From Nocardia huaxiensis (GTDB lineage Bacteria; Actinomycetota; Actinomycetes; Mycobacteriales; Mycobacteriaceae): 64,000 bases of DNA. Below, in pieces: positions 54,116 through 61,689 of this stretch; the first letter of the stretch is position 1; the number at the start of each line of letters is the position of its first letter. The translations under genes were made by a program, and so were the position numbers. The notes under the pieces are model-generated. The model saw only the letters and a list, made by a program, of their open reading frames with translations. It made no database searches and was not told where the DNA came from. Location of the stretch: assembly GCF_013744875.1 (NCBI RefSeq), contig NZ_CP059399.1, positions 3,720,001 through 3,784,000 on the forward strand, given 5' to 3'.

Positions 54116-56089
54116 TCAGTGGGAACGCCTGCGCTGCAACAGGATCGCGATCCCGGTGAGCACGCCGATGAGCAGGACCGCGCCGCCCACCAGGGCCACC
54201 GTGCGCGCCACGGGAATGCCGTCGTCCTGCGGGGCGGCCGCCGCGAGTCCCTCGGGACCGTCGGCCGGGTCGAAGAATTCCGGTTCGCGGTCCCCAGCCT
54301 GCAGCAGTACCGGACCGGTCAGCTGGAAGGACCGGTCCGGATCGGCGACCAGCCAGTCCAGCACACGGTCCAGATGTTCGGGGGCTCCGGTGGAGGTGGC
54401 CACCACGATCGTGCGCTGGTTGTTCCAGGTGGCCTGGAGCGAACCGAAGTTCAACGGCGGTGACAGGTCGATGGTGGTCTTCAGATAGGCGTCGTCACCG
54501 TAGATGGTTAGGGTGTCGCCGCTGCGCGCCAGTGGCAGGGTGATGGAGTCGGGTACCGCGCCGCCGGGGGCGATGAGCACCGCCGGGAGCGTCCCGCCCG
54601 CCGCGTCGCCGAAGGAGACCAGTTCGGGTCGCAGCGGGACCGCGGTCAGGCGCTGCAGGGCGATGAGAACCCGTGCGGCGCGGACGGTATCGGTGAAGTC
54701 CTGGGTCTGCAGGCCCACCTGGACCCGGGGCAGCAGCGCCTGCGGCAGCGCGCCCAGCCCGCCCGGCACCGGCGGTGCGGACAGCGTGCTCTGCACCTCG
54801 CCCTCGGGATCGATGGTCAGGGTGACAGGCTGTTCCAGTCCGCATCCGTGGGTGAGGCCCGCTTGCTGCAGGGTGACGGTGACCGTGGTGGTGCGGCTGA
54901 GCAGCTCGTTCGGAATGCTCACCCACTGAGCGAATTGCCCGGACGGATCCACCGGCCAGGCCGCGATCTGCCGGTCACCGACCGCCACGCTCAACTGCCC
55001 GTTCAAGGTTTCCGGCAGTGGAGTGTGGTTGCCGTACAGGTTGATTCGCACATTCTGTGACGGCCGCCCGAGCCGCGTCTGATCGATGGTGAAGGCCACC
55101 CGCACGTATCCGATGGCGGTGGCGCTGAGCTGGTTCTGTCCCAGCGCCCCCAGCGAGGTGGATTCCGGGGCCAGTTGCGGTGCGGCGGGCAGTCCGATGG
55201 CGGTGGCGTCGGTGCCGAGTGCGGCCCGCGCCAGATCGCTGGTGAGCAGCCGCATCTGGACCGGCATCGACTTCTCGTCCCCGGACACGGTCAGCAGCGG
55301 CGCGGGCCCACCGGCCAGCCGCAGCGCCGCGTCATCGGCTTCCTGGATCGCGATCTGCCGCTCCAGGAAGGCCGGGGGATGATCGGGAAGCGTTGCGCCG
55401 GAATCGAATCGGCGGATATCGATGGTGACCGCCCGATTCGCGTAGCGCGCGGTCACCGCCGTCACCAGTTGCAGTGCCGCCGCCGATTCGGTCTTCGACG
55501 GATTCGCGGGCAGGTACACGGTGAGCCGATCCAGCACCGCCGGAAGGAACTCCGCCACGGTGGTGGGCTGAGCCTCCTCGCCGAAATAGAGGACGGCCGC
55601 ATCGGTGAGCGTCATGGGCTGCCCGGTCCAGTCCTCCGGGCAGATGCCTGGTTCCGGCAGTAGCGAGGAGCTCAGGGTGACCGCCACCGCGTCCCCCTTC
55701 ACCTCTGCGCCGGCCAGGGAAATGCGCAGGGGTGCACGGGGATCCGACGGCAGATTCACCCGATCCAGCAGTCGCTGCCCGGACCGCGCCTCCAGCGTGC
55801 CGCGCGAGAGCGTCGGCGGCAGTTGGACGGTCCCGACGACGGCGGCCGGCGCCAGCCCCGGCAGGATCGGCAGCGTGAGCGTGACCTCGTGCACCCGCCC
55901 CGGGAACTGCAATGCGGTGCCCAGACCCAGACTCCGCAGCGACAGCGCGTGCTCGGCGGGCTCGGCCATGGCGGTGACCGGCGCGGTCACCGTGATGACG
56001 GCGGCCGCCAGCCCCAGCAGCGCCAGGCTCGGTCGGCGTCGGACGCCGTGGACGCGCGGTTTCAGCACACGCAGGGCGCGCAGGATCAT
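54116..56089 (-). CDS. BcsB-like secreted, membrane-anchored glycan synthase subunit
   Basis: A 657-residue protein with a signal peptide (1-42), a large beta-rich extracytoplasmic part and a C-terminal transmembrane helix (about 628-650) followed by RRRSH. The layout and the repeated carbohydrate-binding/flavodoxin-like halves match BcsB, the periplasmic partner of cellulose synthase; typical segments are VNLPSDPRAPLRISLAG, NVRINLYGNHTPLP, WVSIPNELL and DSITLPLA. In BcsB systems it guides the polymer from the synthase outwards. It starts at ATG 56089 behind GGAG, 40 bases after the porin gene. The family call is by layout and motif, not a full profile. Confidence 0.8.
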   Translation of the reverse strand: MILRALRVLKPRVHGVRRRPSLALLGLAAAVITVTAPVTAMAEPAEHALSLRSLGLGTALQFPGRVHEVTLTLPILPGLAPAAVVGTVQLPPTLSRGTLEARSGQRLLDRVNLPSDPRAPLRISLAGAEVKGDAVAVTLSSSLLPEPGICPEDWTGQPMTLTDAAVLYFGEEAQPTTVAEFLPAVLDRLTVYLPANPSKTESAAALQLVTAVTARYANRAVTIDIRRFDSGATLPDHPPAFLERQIAIQEADDAALRLAGGPAPLLTVSGDEKSMPVQMRLLTSDLARAALGTDATAIGLPAAPQLAPESTSLGALGQNQLSATAIGYVRVAFTIDQTRLGRPSQNVRINLYGNHTPLPETLNGQLSVAVGDRQIAAWPVDPSGQFAQWVSIPNELLSRTTTVTVTLQQAGLTHGCGLEQPVTLTIDPEGEVQSTLSAPPVPGGLGALPQALLPRVQVGLQTQDFTDTVRAARVLIALQRLTAVPLRPELVSFGDAAGGTLPAVLIAPGGAVPDSITLPLARSGDTLTIYGDDAYLKTTIDLSPPLNFGSLQATWNNQRTIVVATSTGAPEHLDRVLDWLVADPDRSFQLTGPVLLQAGDREPEFFDPADGPEGLAAAAPQDDGIPVARTVALVGGAVLLIGVLTGIAILLQRRRSH

Positions 56090-56129
56090 CGCGGAGCTCC
56101 TGAGCTATGTCGGTGGGCGCGGATCCGCC

Positions 56130-56744
56130 CTACAGCCAAGTGGGTTCGCCGAACACCGCGCCGCTGTCGTCGACCGCGGGGGATTTCGTGAAGAGATAGG
56201 TGTAGTGCCGGATGGCCACCGGTCCGGTGCACTGATTGACGATGATGTGGAAGTCCCGGATGACGATCTGCCCCGCGCCGGAGACGATCTCCTTCTCGGC
56301 GACCGGCACCTCTTTCACCTCACCGGCGGTGAGGTTCAGTGTCGCAACGGGATTGGGGTTCGCGCCGAGGGCGAGATTGGGTGCGCCGTCACCCAGCGGG
56401 ATGGTGGCGCCGAGCGTCAGGTCGGGGGTGACGCCGATGGTGCCGGCGCCGGTGTTGACCGCGCACCCCACGTGATAGCCGGTCTTGAGGGTGCCGGTGA
56501 AGGGTCCGGCGAGCTGTCCGTAGGCGATATTGCTGACCAGCGCCTCACGGGTGGTGCCCACCATATTGAGTGGCGCGAGCCGGTTGATGATCTCCTCGCG
56601 ATGGCCGACCGTGAAACTGCCGTTCACCGTTTGATAGATGCGTTCGTGCGGTGGCAGGGGTTCGACTTCGGCATGCGCCGACGCGGGATACAGGAAGGTG
56701 GCCCCGGTAATGAACAGGCTGAAAATTCCGAGTTTGCTGTCCAC
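56130..56744 (-). CDS. MspA family mycomembrane porin
   Basis: A 204-residue protein with a signal peptide (about 25 residues) and a mature part with MspA-family marks: SFTVGHREEIINRLAPLN, TREALVSNIAYGQLAG, LKTGYHVGCAVNTGAG and PDLTLGATIPLGDG, ending in a beta-rich VIRDFHIIVNQCTGPVAIRHY stretch. MspA porins form octameric channels in the mycolic-acid outer membrane. GTG 56744 has TACCCT 6 bases upstream and no ribosome site. It stands first in the synthesis cluster, 40 bases before the BcsB-like gene, so it may share its transcript. That link is inference; porins also occur alone. Confidence 0.85.
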   Translation of the reverse strand: MDSKLGIFSLFITGATFLYPASAHAEVEPLPPHERIYQTVNGSFTVGHREEIINRLAPLNMVGTTREALVSNIAYGQLAGPFTGTLKTGYHVGCAVNTGAGTIGVTPDLTLGATIPLGDGAPNLALGANPNPVATLNLTAGEVKEVPVAEKEIVSGAGQIVIRDFHIIVNQCTGPVAIRHYTYLFTKSPAVDDSGAVFGEPTWL

Positions 56745-56750
56745 CAGCAA

Positions 56751-56756
56751 AGGGTA
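56751..56756 (-). promoter_or_regulatory. Predicted -10 of the porin gene and its operon
   Basis: TACCCT on the minus strand, 6 bases before GTG 56744; leaderless pattern. Confidence 0.55.
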
Positions 56757-56812
56757 GTAGCCGACACGTATCAATCATCGGAGGACACGCTGTGCTCGGA
56801 ACGGGCGCGGAT

Positions 56813-57028
56813 TCAGCCGCGGGCGAGGCCGATCATCCAGCGCAGGGTGGCCACGGTGGCGGCCGCCAGCACGGCGAGCTGCGCGGAACCGGTGACGAGG
56901 GCCAGGACGAGCAGGGTCGCGGTGGCCAGGCCGAGGGCTTCGAGTTTGAATACCGGCCAGGCGGTACCCGCGATATCGACAGCGCGCGGGGCGCTCCGAA
57001 CCGTCTTCTGCGGGTGAACCAGGGCCAT
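56813..57028 (-). CDS. Small two-TM membrane protein of unknown function
   Basis: A 71-residue protein with two predicted helices (about 28-47 and 49-67) and a basic N-terminus. ATG 57028 has TAGCCT 6 bases upstream, which supports expression as a leaderless transcript. It lies 68 bases upstream of the porin gene on the same strand and could be an accessory of the cluster; its function cannot be read. Confidence 0.6.
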   Translation of the reverse strand: MALVHPQKTVRSAPRAVDIAGTAWPVFKLEALGLATATLLVLALVTGSAQLAVLAAATVATLRWMIGLARG

Positions 57029-57034
57029 GCGGTA

Positions 57035-57040
57035 AGGCTA
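57035..57040 (-). promoter_or_regulatory. Predicted -10 of the small membrane protein gene
   Basis: TAGCCT on the minus strand, 6 bases before ATG 57028; leaderless pattern. Confidence 0.5.
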
Positions 57041-57125
57041 CCCGCGCACGAGAAGTTCGGGCAACCGAACTCTGTGCCGCTGTGGTGCAGGGAACAAGAT
57101 CGCAGCCGCCGGTGTTCACCCGGTC

Positions 57126-57563
57126 ATGCCACTAACCGGAGAGTACGAACCCAGCACTACCGACTGGGCCCGTGAACAGGCCGAGAAGTTCGAGGCATCC
57201 AATGGTGCCGAGGCCAACACCATGCAGGGCAAGCCGATCATTCTGCTCACCACGCGCGGCGCCAAATCCGGCAAACTCCGCAAGACCCCCCTCATGCGGG
57301 TCGAGCACAATGGCGAATACGCGGTCGTCGCCTCCCTCGGCGGCGCCCCCAAGCACCCGGTCTGGTACTGGAACATCAAGGCCGACCCGCACGTCGACCT
57401 CCGCGACGGCGCCGTCGTCAAGGACTACGACGCCCGCGAGGTCACCGGCGACGAAAAGGCCCTCTGGTGGAAGCGCGCCGTCGAAGTCTGGCCCGCCTAC
57501 GACGACTACACCAAGAAGACCACCCGAGAAATCCCGGTCTTCGTCCTCACTCCCCGCGACTGA
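57126..57563 (+). CDS. Deazaflavin (F420)-dependent nitroreductase family protein
   Basis: A 145-residue protein of the Ddn-like family, matching M. tuberculosis Rv1558, which precedes ilvA there. The motifs [23 protein letters not shown] and [28 protein letters not shown] bind F420, and [10 protein letters not shown] ends the protein. These enzymes reduce quinones or nitroaromatics with F420H2; the substrate is unknown. A perfect 21-bp terminator follows. Confidence 0.92.
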   Translation: MPLTGEYEPSTTDWAREQAEKFEASNGAEANTMQGKPIILLTTRGAKSGKLRKTPLMRVEHNGEYAVVASLGGAPKHPVWYWNIKADPHVDLRDGAVVKDYDAREVTGDEKALWWKRAVEVWPAYDDYTKKTTREIPVFVLTPRD

Positions 57564-57570
57564 CCTACCC

Positions 57571-57623
57571 GTGAATACGAAAATGCCCCGGCTGCAAGGC
57601 AACCGGGGCATTTTCGTATTCAC
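57571..57623. terminator. Strong bidirectional terminator
   Basis: A perfect 21-bp stem (57571-57591 with 57603-57623) with an 11-base loop, between convergent genes. AT pairs at the outer end give a T-rich 3' arm in both directions. Confidence 0.93.
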
Positions 57624-57630
57624 CCGTGGA

Positions 57631-57996
57631 TCAGGGAAGGACCTGGGGGACGGCGTCGGGGGCGATCGCGCCGGTGGCGAGGCCGACGACGGTGCCGATG
57701 ATGCCCCAGTTGATGGCGCCGGAGAGGGCCGCGGAGCCGACCGCCGCGGAACCGATGCCGGGGATGATGAGCAGCGGGGAGGTCATGAGCGCGCCTACGC
57801 CCGCACCGGCCGCGGCGCCGATGCCCGCACCCGCGGCGGCGCCGTTGGCCAGCGGGTCGTGGTTCTGGGCGTTCGGGTCGGTGGCAACCGGCTCCAGGTT
57901 CAGCGGAGCGGCGGAGGCGGTGGCAGCAGCGGCGCCGGCGCCGGTGGCCAGTGCGGCGGTCAGCAGCGTGATGGCCAGGGGCTTGCGAAACATCAT
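57631..57996 (-). CDS. Small secreted Gly/Ala-rich protein
   Basis: A 121-residue exported protein. A signal peptide (about 1-29) is followed by LNLEPVATDPNAQNHDPLANG and a hydrophobic, glycine-rich stretch of about 55 residues (AAAGAGIGAAAGAGVGALMTSP, PGIGSAAVGSAALSGAINWGIIGTVVG) with GxxxG-type patterns. It may insert into or cross a membrane. Similar secreted proteins occur in Nocardia and Rhodococcus without known function. Bases 57997-58212 hold nothing I can support beyond the ilvA promoter. Confidence 0.65.
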   Translation of the reverse strand: MMFRKPLAITLLTAALATGAGAAAATASAAPLNLEPVATDPNAQNHDPLANGAAAGAGIGAAAGAGVGALMTSPLLIIPGIGSAAVGSAALSGAINWGIIGTVVGLATGAIAPDAVPQVLP

Positions 57997-58212
57997 GAAA
58001 CGTCAGCTCTTTCGGATTTCGGATGCGAGGAACACCGACGCTAGCTGCGGATTTGCTGCTTGGGCAAAACGGAGGCGATCCCTCCCCAGCGCGCTTTAGG
58101 TCAGATGACCAGCTCGGGTGCGCACTGTGAAACCCGCCACGCGGGCCGCGCCGTGACCATCTCAGGCCCTGGGATAATCGGCGCTGCCGACAGGCGGTGA
58201 CACGCCCCCGGC

Positions 58213-58218
58213 TAGCAT
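58213..58218 (+). promoter_or_regulatory. Predicted -10 of ilvA
   Basis: TAGCAT, 7 bases before GTG 58226; leaderless pattern. The ATG at 58217 overlaps this box and so is the less likely start. Confidence 0.5.
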
Positions 58219-58225
58219 GTACCGG

Positions 58226-59581
58226 GTGTCTGATCCGCTTGTTGTAGCTGAGAAAGTGTCCGGTCCGCTGCCTGAACTGAGCGCGGACGAGATCGACGCG
58301 GCCGCCAAGCGAATTTCCGACATTATCGAGCCGACGCCGTTGCAGCGGATCGCACGGCTGTCGGCGCTGACCGGGGCTGAGGTCTACCTCAAGCGGGAGG
58401 ACCTCACCGCCGTGCGCAGCTACAAGTTGCGCGGGGCGTACAACCTCATCGTTCAGCTGACCGCCGCCGAGCGGGCCGCCGGCGTGGTGGCCGCCAGCGC
58501 CGGAAACCACGCACAGGGTGTGGCTTTCGCGTGCAAGGCCATGGGCATCACCGGCCGCATCTACGTGCCGACCACCACCCCGAAGCAGAAACGCGACCGA
58601 ATCCGCGTGCACGGCGGCGAATTCGTGCAACTCATCGCCACCGGCGACACCTACGATGCCGCCGCCGCGGCCGCCGCCGCGGACGTGGAGCGCACCGGCG
58701 CGACCATGGTGCCGCCGTTCGACGATCCGCGCACCGCGGCCGGCCAGGGCACCATTGCCGCCGAATTCCTCGAACAGCTCGGCCGCGCGCCGGATCTGGT
58801 GATCGTGCCGGTGGGCGGCGGCGGCTGCCTGGCCGGTATCGGCACCTATCTGCGCGAGCGTTCGCCCGGCACCGCCATCCTCGGTGTGGAACCGGCGGGT
58901 GCGGCCTCCATGACGGCCGCGCTGGTCGCCGGGGGACCGGTGACGCTGCCGGAGATCGACCCGTTCGTGGATGGCGCGTCGGTCAAGCGCATCGGCGCGG
59001 TGCCGTATCAGGCGGTGTCGCGCTTCGGTGGCCAGGTGCGCTCGCACGCCTCGCTGCCTTTGCTGACCACCACCGAATCCGCTTCGGGTGCAGCCTCTTT
59101 CCGCATGATGCACGTCGACGAGGGCGCCATCTGCACCACCATGCTGGAGCTGTACCAGAACGAGGGCATCGTCGCCGAGCCCGCGGGTGCGCTGTCGGTG
59201 ACGGCGCTGCACGAGCTCGAGATCGAACCCGGCTCGACCGTGGTGTGCCTGCTGTCCGGCGGCAACAACGATGTCTCCCGCTACGGCGAGGTCATCGAGC
59301 GCTCGCTGGTGCATCAGGGTCTGAAGCACTATTTCCTGGTGGACTTCCCGCAGGAGCCGGGTGCGCTGCGCCGCTTCCTGGACGAGGTGCTGGGCCCCGA
59401 CGACGACATCACCGTGTTCGAATACGTCAAGCGCAACAACCGGGAAACCGGTGCGGCGCTGGTCGGTATCGAGCTGGGCACGCCGTCCGGTCTGGAGCCG
59501 CTGCTCAAGCGCATGGACCAGGCGCCGATCCAGTGCGAGCGGCTGGATCCGAATTCCCCGGCCTACCGCTATCTGACCTGA
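58226..59581 (+). CDS. ilvA: Threonine deaminase (threonine ammonia-lyase)
   Basis: IlvA, 451 residues, PLP-dependent. It converts threonine to 2-oxobutyrate, the first step to isoleucine. The PLP lysine is in SYKLRGAYN (about Lys67), the phosphate-binding loop is VGGGGCLAG, and SAGNHAQGVA and LLSGGNNDVSRYGEV are intact. The C-terminal third is a regulatory ACT-like domain (YFLVDFPQEPGALRRFLDEVL), so feedback control by isoleucine is expected. No attenuator or T-box was seen upstream. The start is GTG 58226 (preferred) or ATG 58217. Confidence 0.95.
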   Translation: MSDPLVVAEKVSGPLPELSADEIDAAAKRISDIIEPTPLQRIARLSALTGAEVYLKREDLTAVRSYKLRGAYNLIVQLTAAERAAGVVAASAGNHAQGVAFACKAMGITGRIYVPTTTPKQKRDRIRVHGGEFVQLIATGDTYDAAAAAAAADVERTGATMVPPFDDPRTAAGQGTIAAEFLEQLGRAPDLVIVPVGGGGCLAGIGTYLRERSPGTAILGVEPAGAASMTAALVAGGPVTLPEIDPFVDGASVKRIGAVPYQAVSRFGGQVRSHASLPLLTTTESASGAASFRMMHVDEGAICTTMLELYQNEGIVAEPAGALSVTALHELEIEPGSTVVCLLSGGNNDVSRYGEVIERSLVHQGLKHYFLVDFPQEPGALRRFLDEVLGPDDDITVFEYVKRNNRETGAALVGIELGTPSGLEPLLKRMDQAPIQCERLDPNSPAYRYLT

Positions 59582-59596
59582 GCGTCGACGAACAGC

Positions 59597-59625
59597 GAAG
59601 GCCCCGAACCGAGTTCGGGGCCTTC
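59597..59625. terminator. Terminator after ilvA
   Basis: A perfect 13-bp stem (59597-59609 with 59613-59625) with a 3-base loop, between the convergent ilvA and response-regulator stops. Confidence 0.9.
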
Positions 59626-59626
59626 G

Positions 59627-60304
59627 TCATGCCTGCAGCAGATAACCCTCGTCCGTGGCGTCGATGAGCCGGGGTGCGCCCAGCTTGCGTTCCAGCCGCG
59701 CCACCGTCTCCGCGATGGAGTCCGCCGGGGTGTGCGCCTCGGGGCAGTATTCGACCATCTCGGTGGCGCTGACCCGGGTGCCCACCCGGGTGGCCAGCAG
59801 TTCCAGCGCACAGAATTCTCGCGCCGACACGGTGAGCAGCACGCCGCCGCGCAGCACCCGCCGCCGCACCCGGTCCACCACCACATCGCCGACGGTGAGG
59901 ATCGGGGAGGGCCGGGTGCGCCGCGTGCACAGCGCCCGCACCCGCGCCGACAGTTCGCTCAGCGAAAACGGTTTGGCCAGGAAGTCGTCCGCGCCGCTGA
60001 GGTAGCCGGCGGCGCGATCGGCCGGGCTGTCGCGCGCGGTGATGACCAGCGCGGGCGTCTGCCCGCCCGATTCCCGTTGCCGCCGAATGAGATCCAGCCC
60101 GTCGCCGTCGGGCAGCCCGCGATCGATGACCAGGCAGTCGTAGCGATGGCGGCCGAACCGCAGGCCCGCGTCGGCGAGGTTACGGGTGAGATCGACGGTG
60201 AATCCGGCGTCGCGCAGACCGATGGCGACCTGCTCGCCCAGCCGGTCGTCGTCCTCGCACACCAGCACCCAGACGCTGCGGGCGGTTGTTCCATCGTCGG
60301 ACAT
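59627..60304 (-). CDS. Orphan OmpR/PhoB-type response regulator
   Basis: A 225-residue response regulator: receiver domain with CEDDD, phosphorylatable Asp61 in LVIDRGLPDGDG and Lys in LAKPFSLSEL, then a winged-helix DNA-binding domain (ILTVGDVVVDRVRRRVLRGG ... LSAREFCALELLATRVG). No kinase gene is nearby. It is convergent with ilvA and divergent from the DUF2235 gene. The target is unknown. The intergenic 60305-60492 contains only promoters. Confidence 0.9.
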   Translation of the reverse strand: MSDDGTTARSVWVLVCEDDDRLGEQVAIGLRDAGFTVDLTRNLADAGLRFGRHRYDCLVIDRGLPDGDGLDLIRRQRESGGQTPALVITARDSPADRAAGYLSGADDFLAKPFSLSELSARVRALCTRRTRPSPILTVGDVVVDRVRRRVLRGGVLLTVSAREFCALELLATRVGTRVSATEMVEYCPEAHTPADSIAETVARLERKLGAPRLIDATDEGYLLQA

Positions 60305-60492
60305 GAGACCACACTGCCACAGCGATCATGAACGAATCATGAGCGATCGCGGATCGGCCGGCATGCGTTAACAGCCGCGGAATCGGTCCGATTCGCCGCG
60401 TTTCGCGGGTTAACGAATACGCGCGCCGCCGCCGATGATTCGAGTAGTCCACTACGCGTGAAACCGAACAGTCTGGGCGGGAGGCTCGTTTC

Positions 60493-61689
60493 ATGAAAAG
60501 GCTGGTGGTGTGTTGCGACGGCACATGGAAAGCCGAATCCAGCAACACCGTATCGAATATCGTGAAAATCGCGCAGACGGTCTGCCTCACCGGCAAGGAC
60601 CGCGACGGTAAAACCGTCGAGCAGCGTGTCTACTACATTTCCGGGCCCGGGGCCCGCGGGTTCACCACCGATCGGCTGCTGGGCGGGGCATTCGGACTGG
60701 GCCTCGAGGCCAATCTGTCCGCGGCGTACTGGCAACTGGCCCTGAACTGGGAACCCGGCGACGAGATCTTCATCTTCGGCTTCAGCCGCGGCGCGTACAC
60801 CGCCCGCAGCCTGGCCGGAATGATCAATCGCCTCGGCATCCTCACCTACGACGCCTTCATCAAGGAGAAATATCCGGAGGCGCTGCAGATCTACCACACC
60901 AAGAAAAAAGATCCCGATGCGCCGGACCCGCCGGAATGGGCGGAATTCCGGAAGGCCAACTGCTATCCGGATCCGGTGAAAGTGAACTTCCTGGGAGTGT
61001 TCGACACGGTCGGTGCGATGGGCATTCCCGGGATCACCGCCTGGCGGCACCGTTTCCACGATGTGCGTCTTTCCCGCATCGTGCACTGTGCCCGCCAGGC
61101 GCTGGCTCTCGACGAGCGCCGCCGCAACTTCGAGCCCTGCCTGTGGGAGGTGCCGGTCGAGTTGCAGGAGAAGTACTACCGCACCGATCGCGTCAAGCAG
61201 GTCTGGTTCGAGGGCGTGCACAGCGATATCGGCGGCGGGTACCGCGAATGCGGGCTGTCGGATATCACCCTGCGCTGGATGGTCGCCGAAGCCGAGCGGG
61301 AGGGGCTGGCCTTCGATCATTCGCGGCTGGCGTCCCTGCTGGGCCTGTGCGAGCCGGAACCGAAGCACAGCAAGCGTCATGATTCGCTGAAGGTCGCGTT
61401 CCTGTGCCTCAACGCCATTCGCATGCTGCGCCATCCGCGCAACCCGCGTTTCCACTGGGATTCCTGGCGGCGGGTGTTCGCGAGCGGGGACCAGAACAGC
61501 TATCTGGCGTCCACGGCCGTGAAGGCCGAGAACTACCATCCGGCCAATCTGGTCCGGCTCGAGGGGCAGCCCATGCCGGTGTTCCGGATCGAGGACACGC
61601 ACTTCCCGCCGCTGCACGCCGCGCCGGAGATCGTGCCGAGCCCGGAGCGCGGCGGGCGCCCGGAGGAGGACGACGAGACCGCGGCCTAG
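60493..61689 (+). CDS. DUF2235 family alpha/beta hydrolase (Tle1-like phospholipase fold)
   Basis: A 398-residue protein of the DUF2235/T6SS Tle1-like group. The nucleophile Ser lies in the G-x-S-x-G-type motif GFSRGAYTAR, preceded by VVCCDGTWK at the N-terminus and ISGPGARG. The later VFDTVGAMG segment and the VHSDIGGGY stretch carry the other conserved acid and His. There is no signal peptide and no secretion system nearby, so a cytosolic lipase-like role is more likely than an effector. ATG 60493 follows GGGAGG. The end overlaps treY by 4 bases in a shared CTAG. Confidence 0.85.
   Translation: MKRLVVCCDGTWKAESSNTVSNIVKIAQTVCLTGKDRDGKTVEQRVYYISGPGARGFTTDRLLGGAFGLGLEANLSAAYWQLALNWEPGDEIFIFGFSRGAYTARSLAGMINRLGILTYDAFIKEKYPEALQIYHTKKKDPDAPDPPEWAEFRKANCYPDPVKVNFLGVFDTVGAMGIPGITAWRHRFHDVRLSRIVHCARQALALDERRRNFEPCLWEVPVELQEKYYRTDRVKQVWFEGVHSDIGGGYRECGLSDITLRWMVAEAEREGLAFDHSRLASLLGLCEPEPKHSKRHDSLKVAFLCLNAIRMLRHPRNPRFHWDSWRRVFASGDQNSYLASTAVKAENYHPANLVRLEGQPMPVFRIEDTHFPPLHAAPEIVPSPERGGRPEEDDETAA

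Noticed and set aside
58000..58226. An isoleucine T-box or peptide attenuator upstream of ilvA
   Set aside because: No GGTGGTACCGCG core, no short peptide with Ile/Val/Leu codons and no terminator hairpin were found.
60493..61689. A type VI secretion effector (Tle1) locus
   Set aside because: The protein has the fold signature, but no VgrG, Hcp, immunity or secretion genes are nearby, and actinobacteria of this type lack T6SS.
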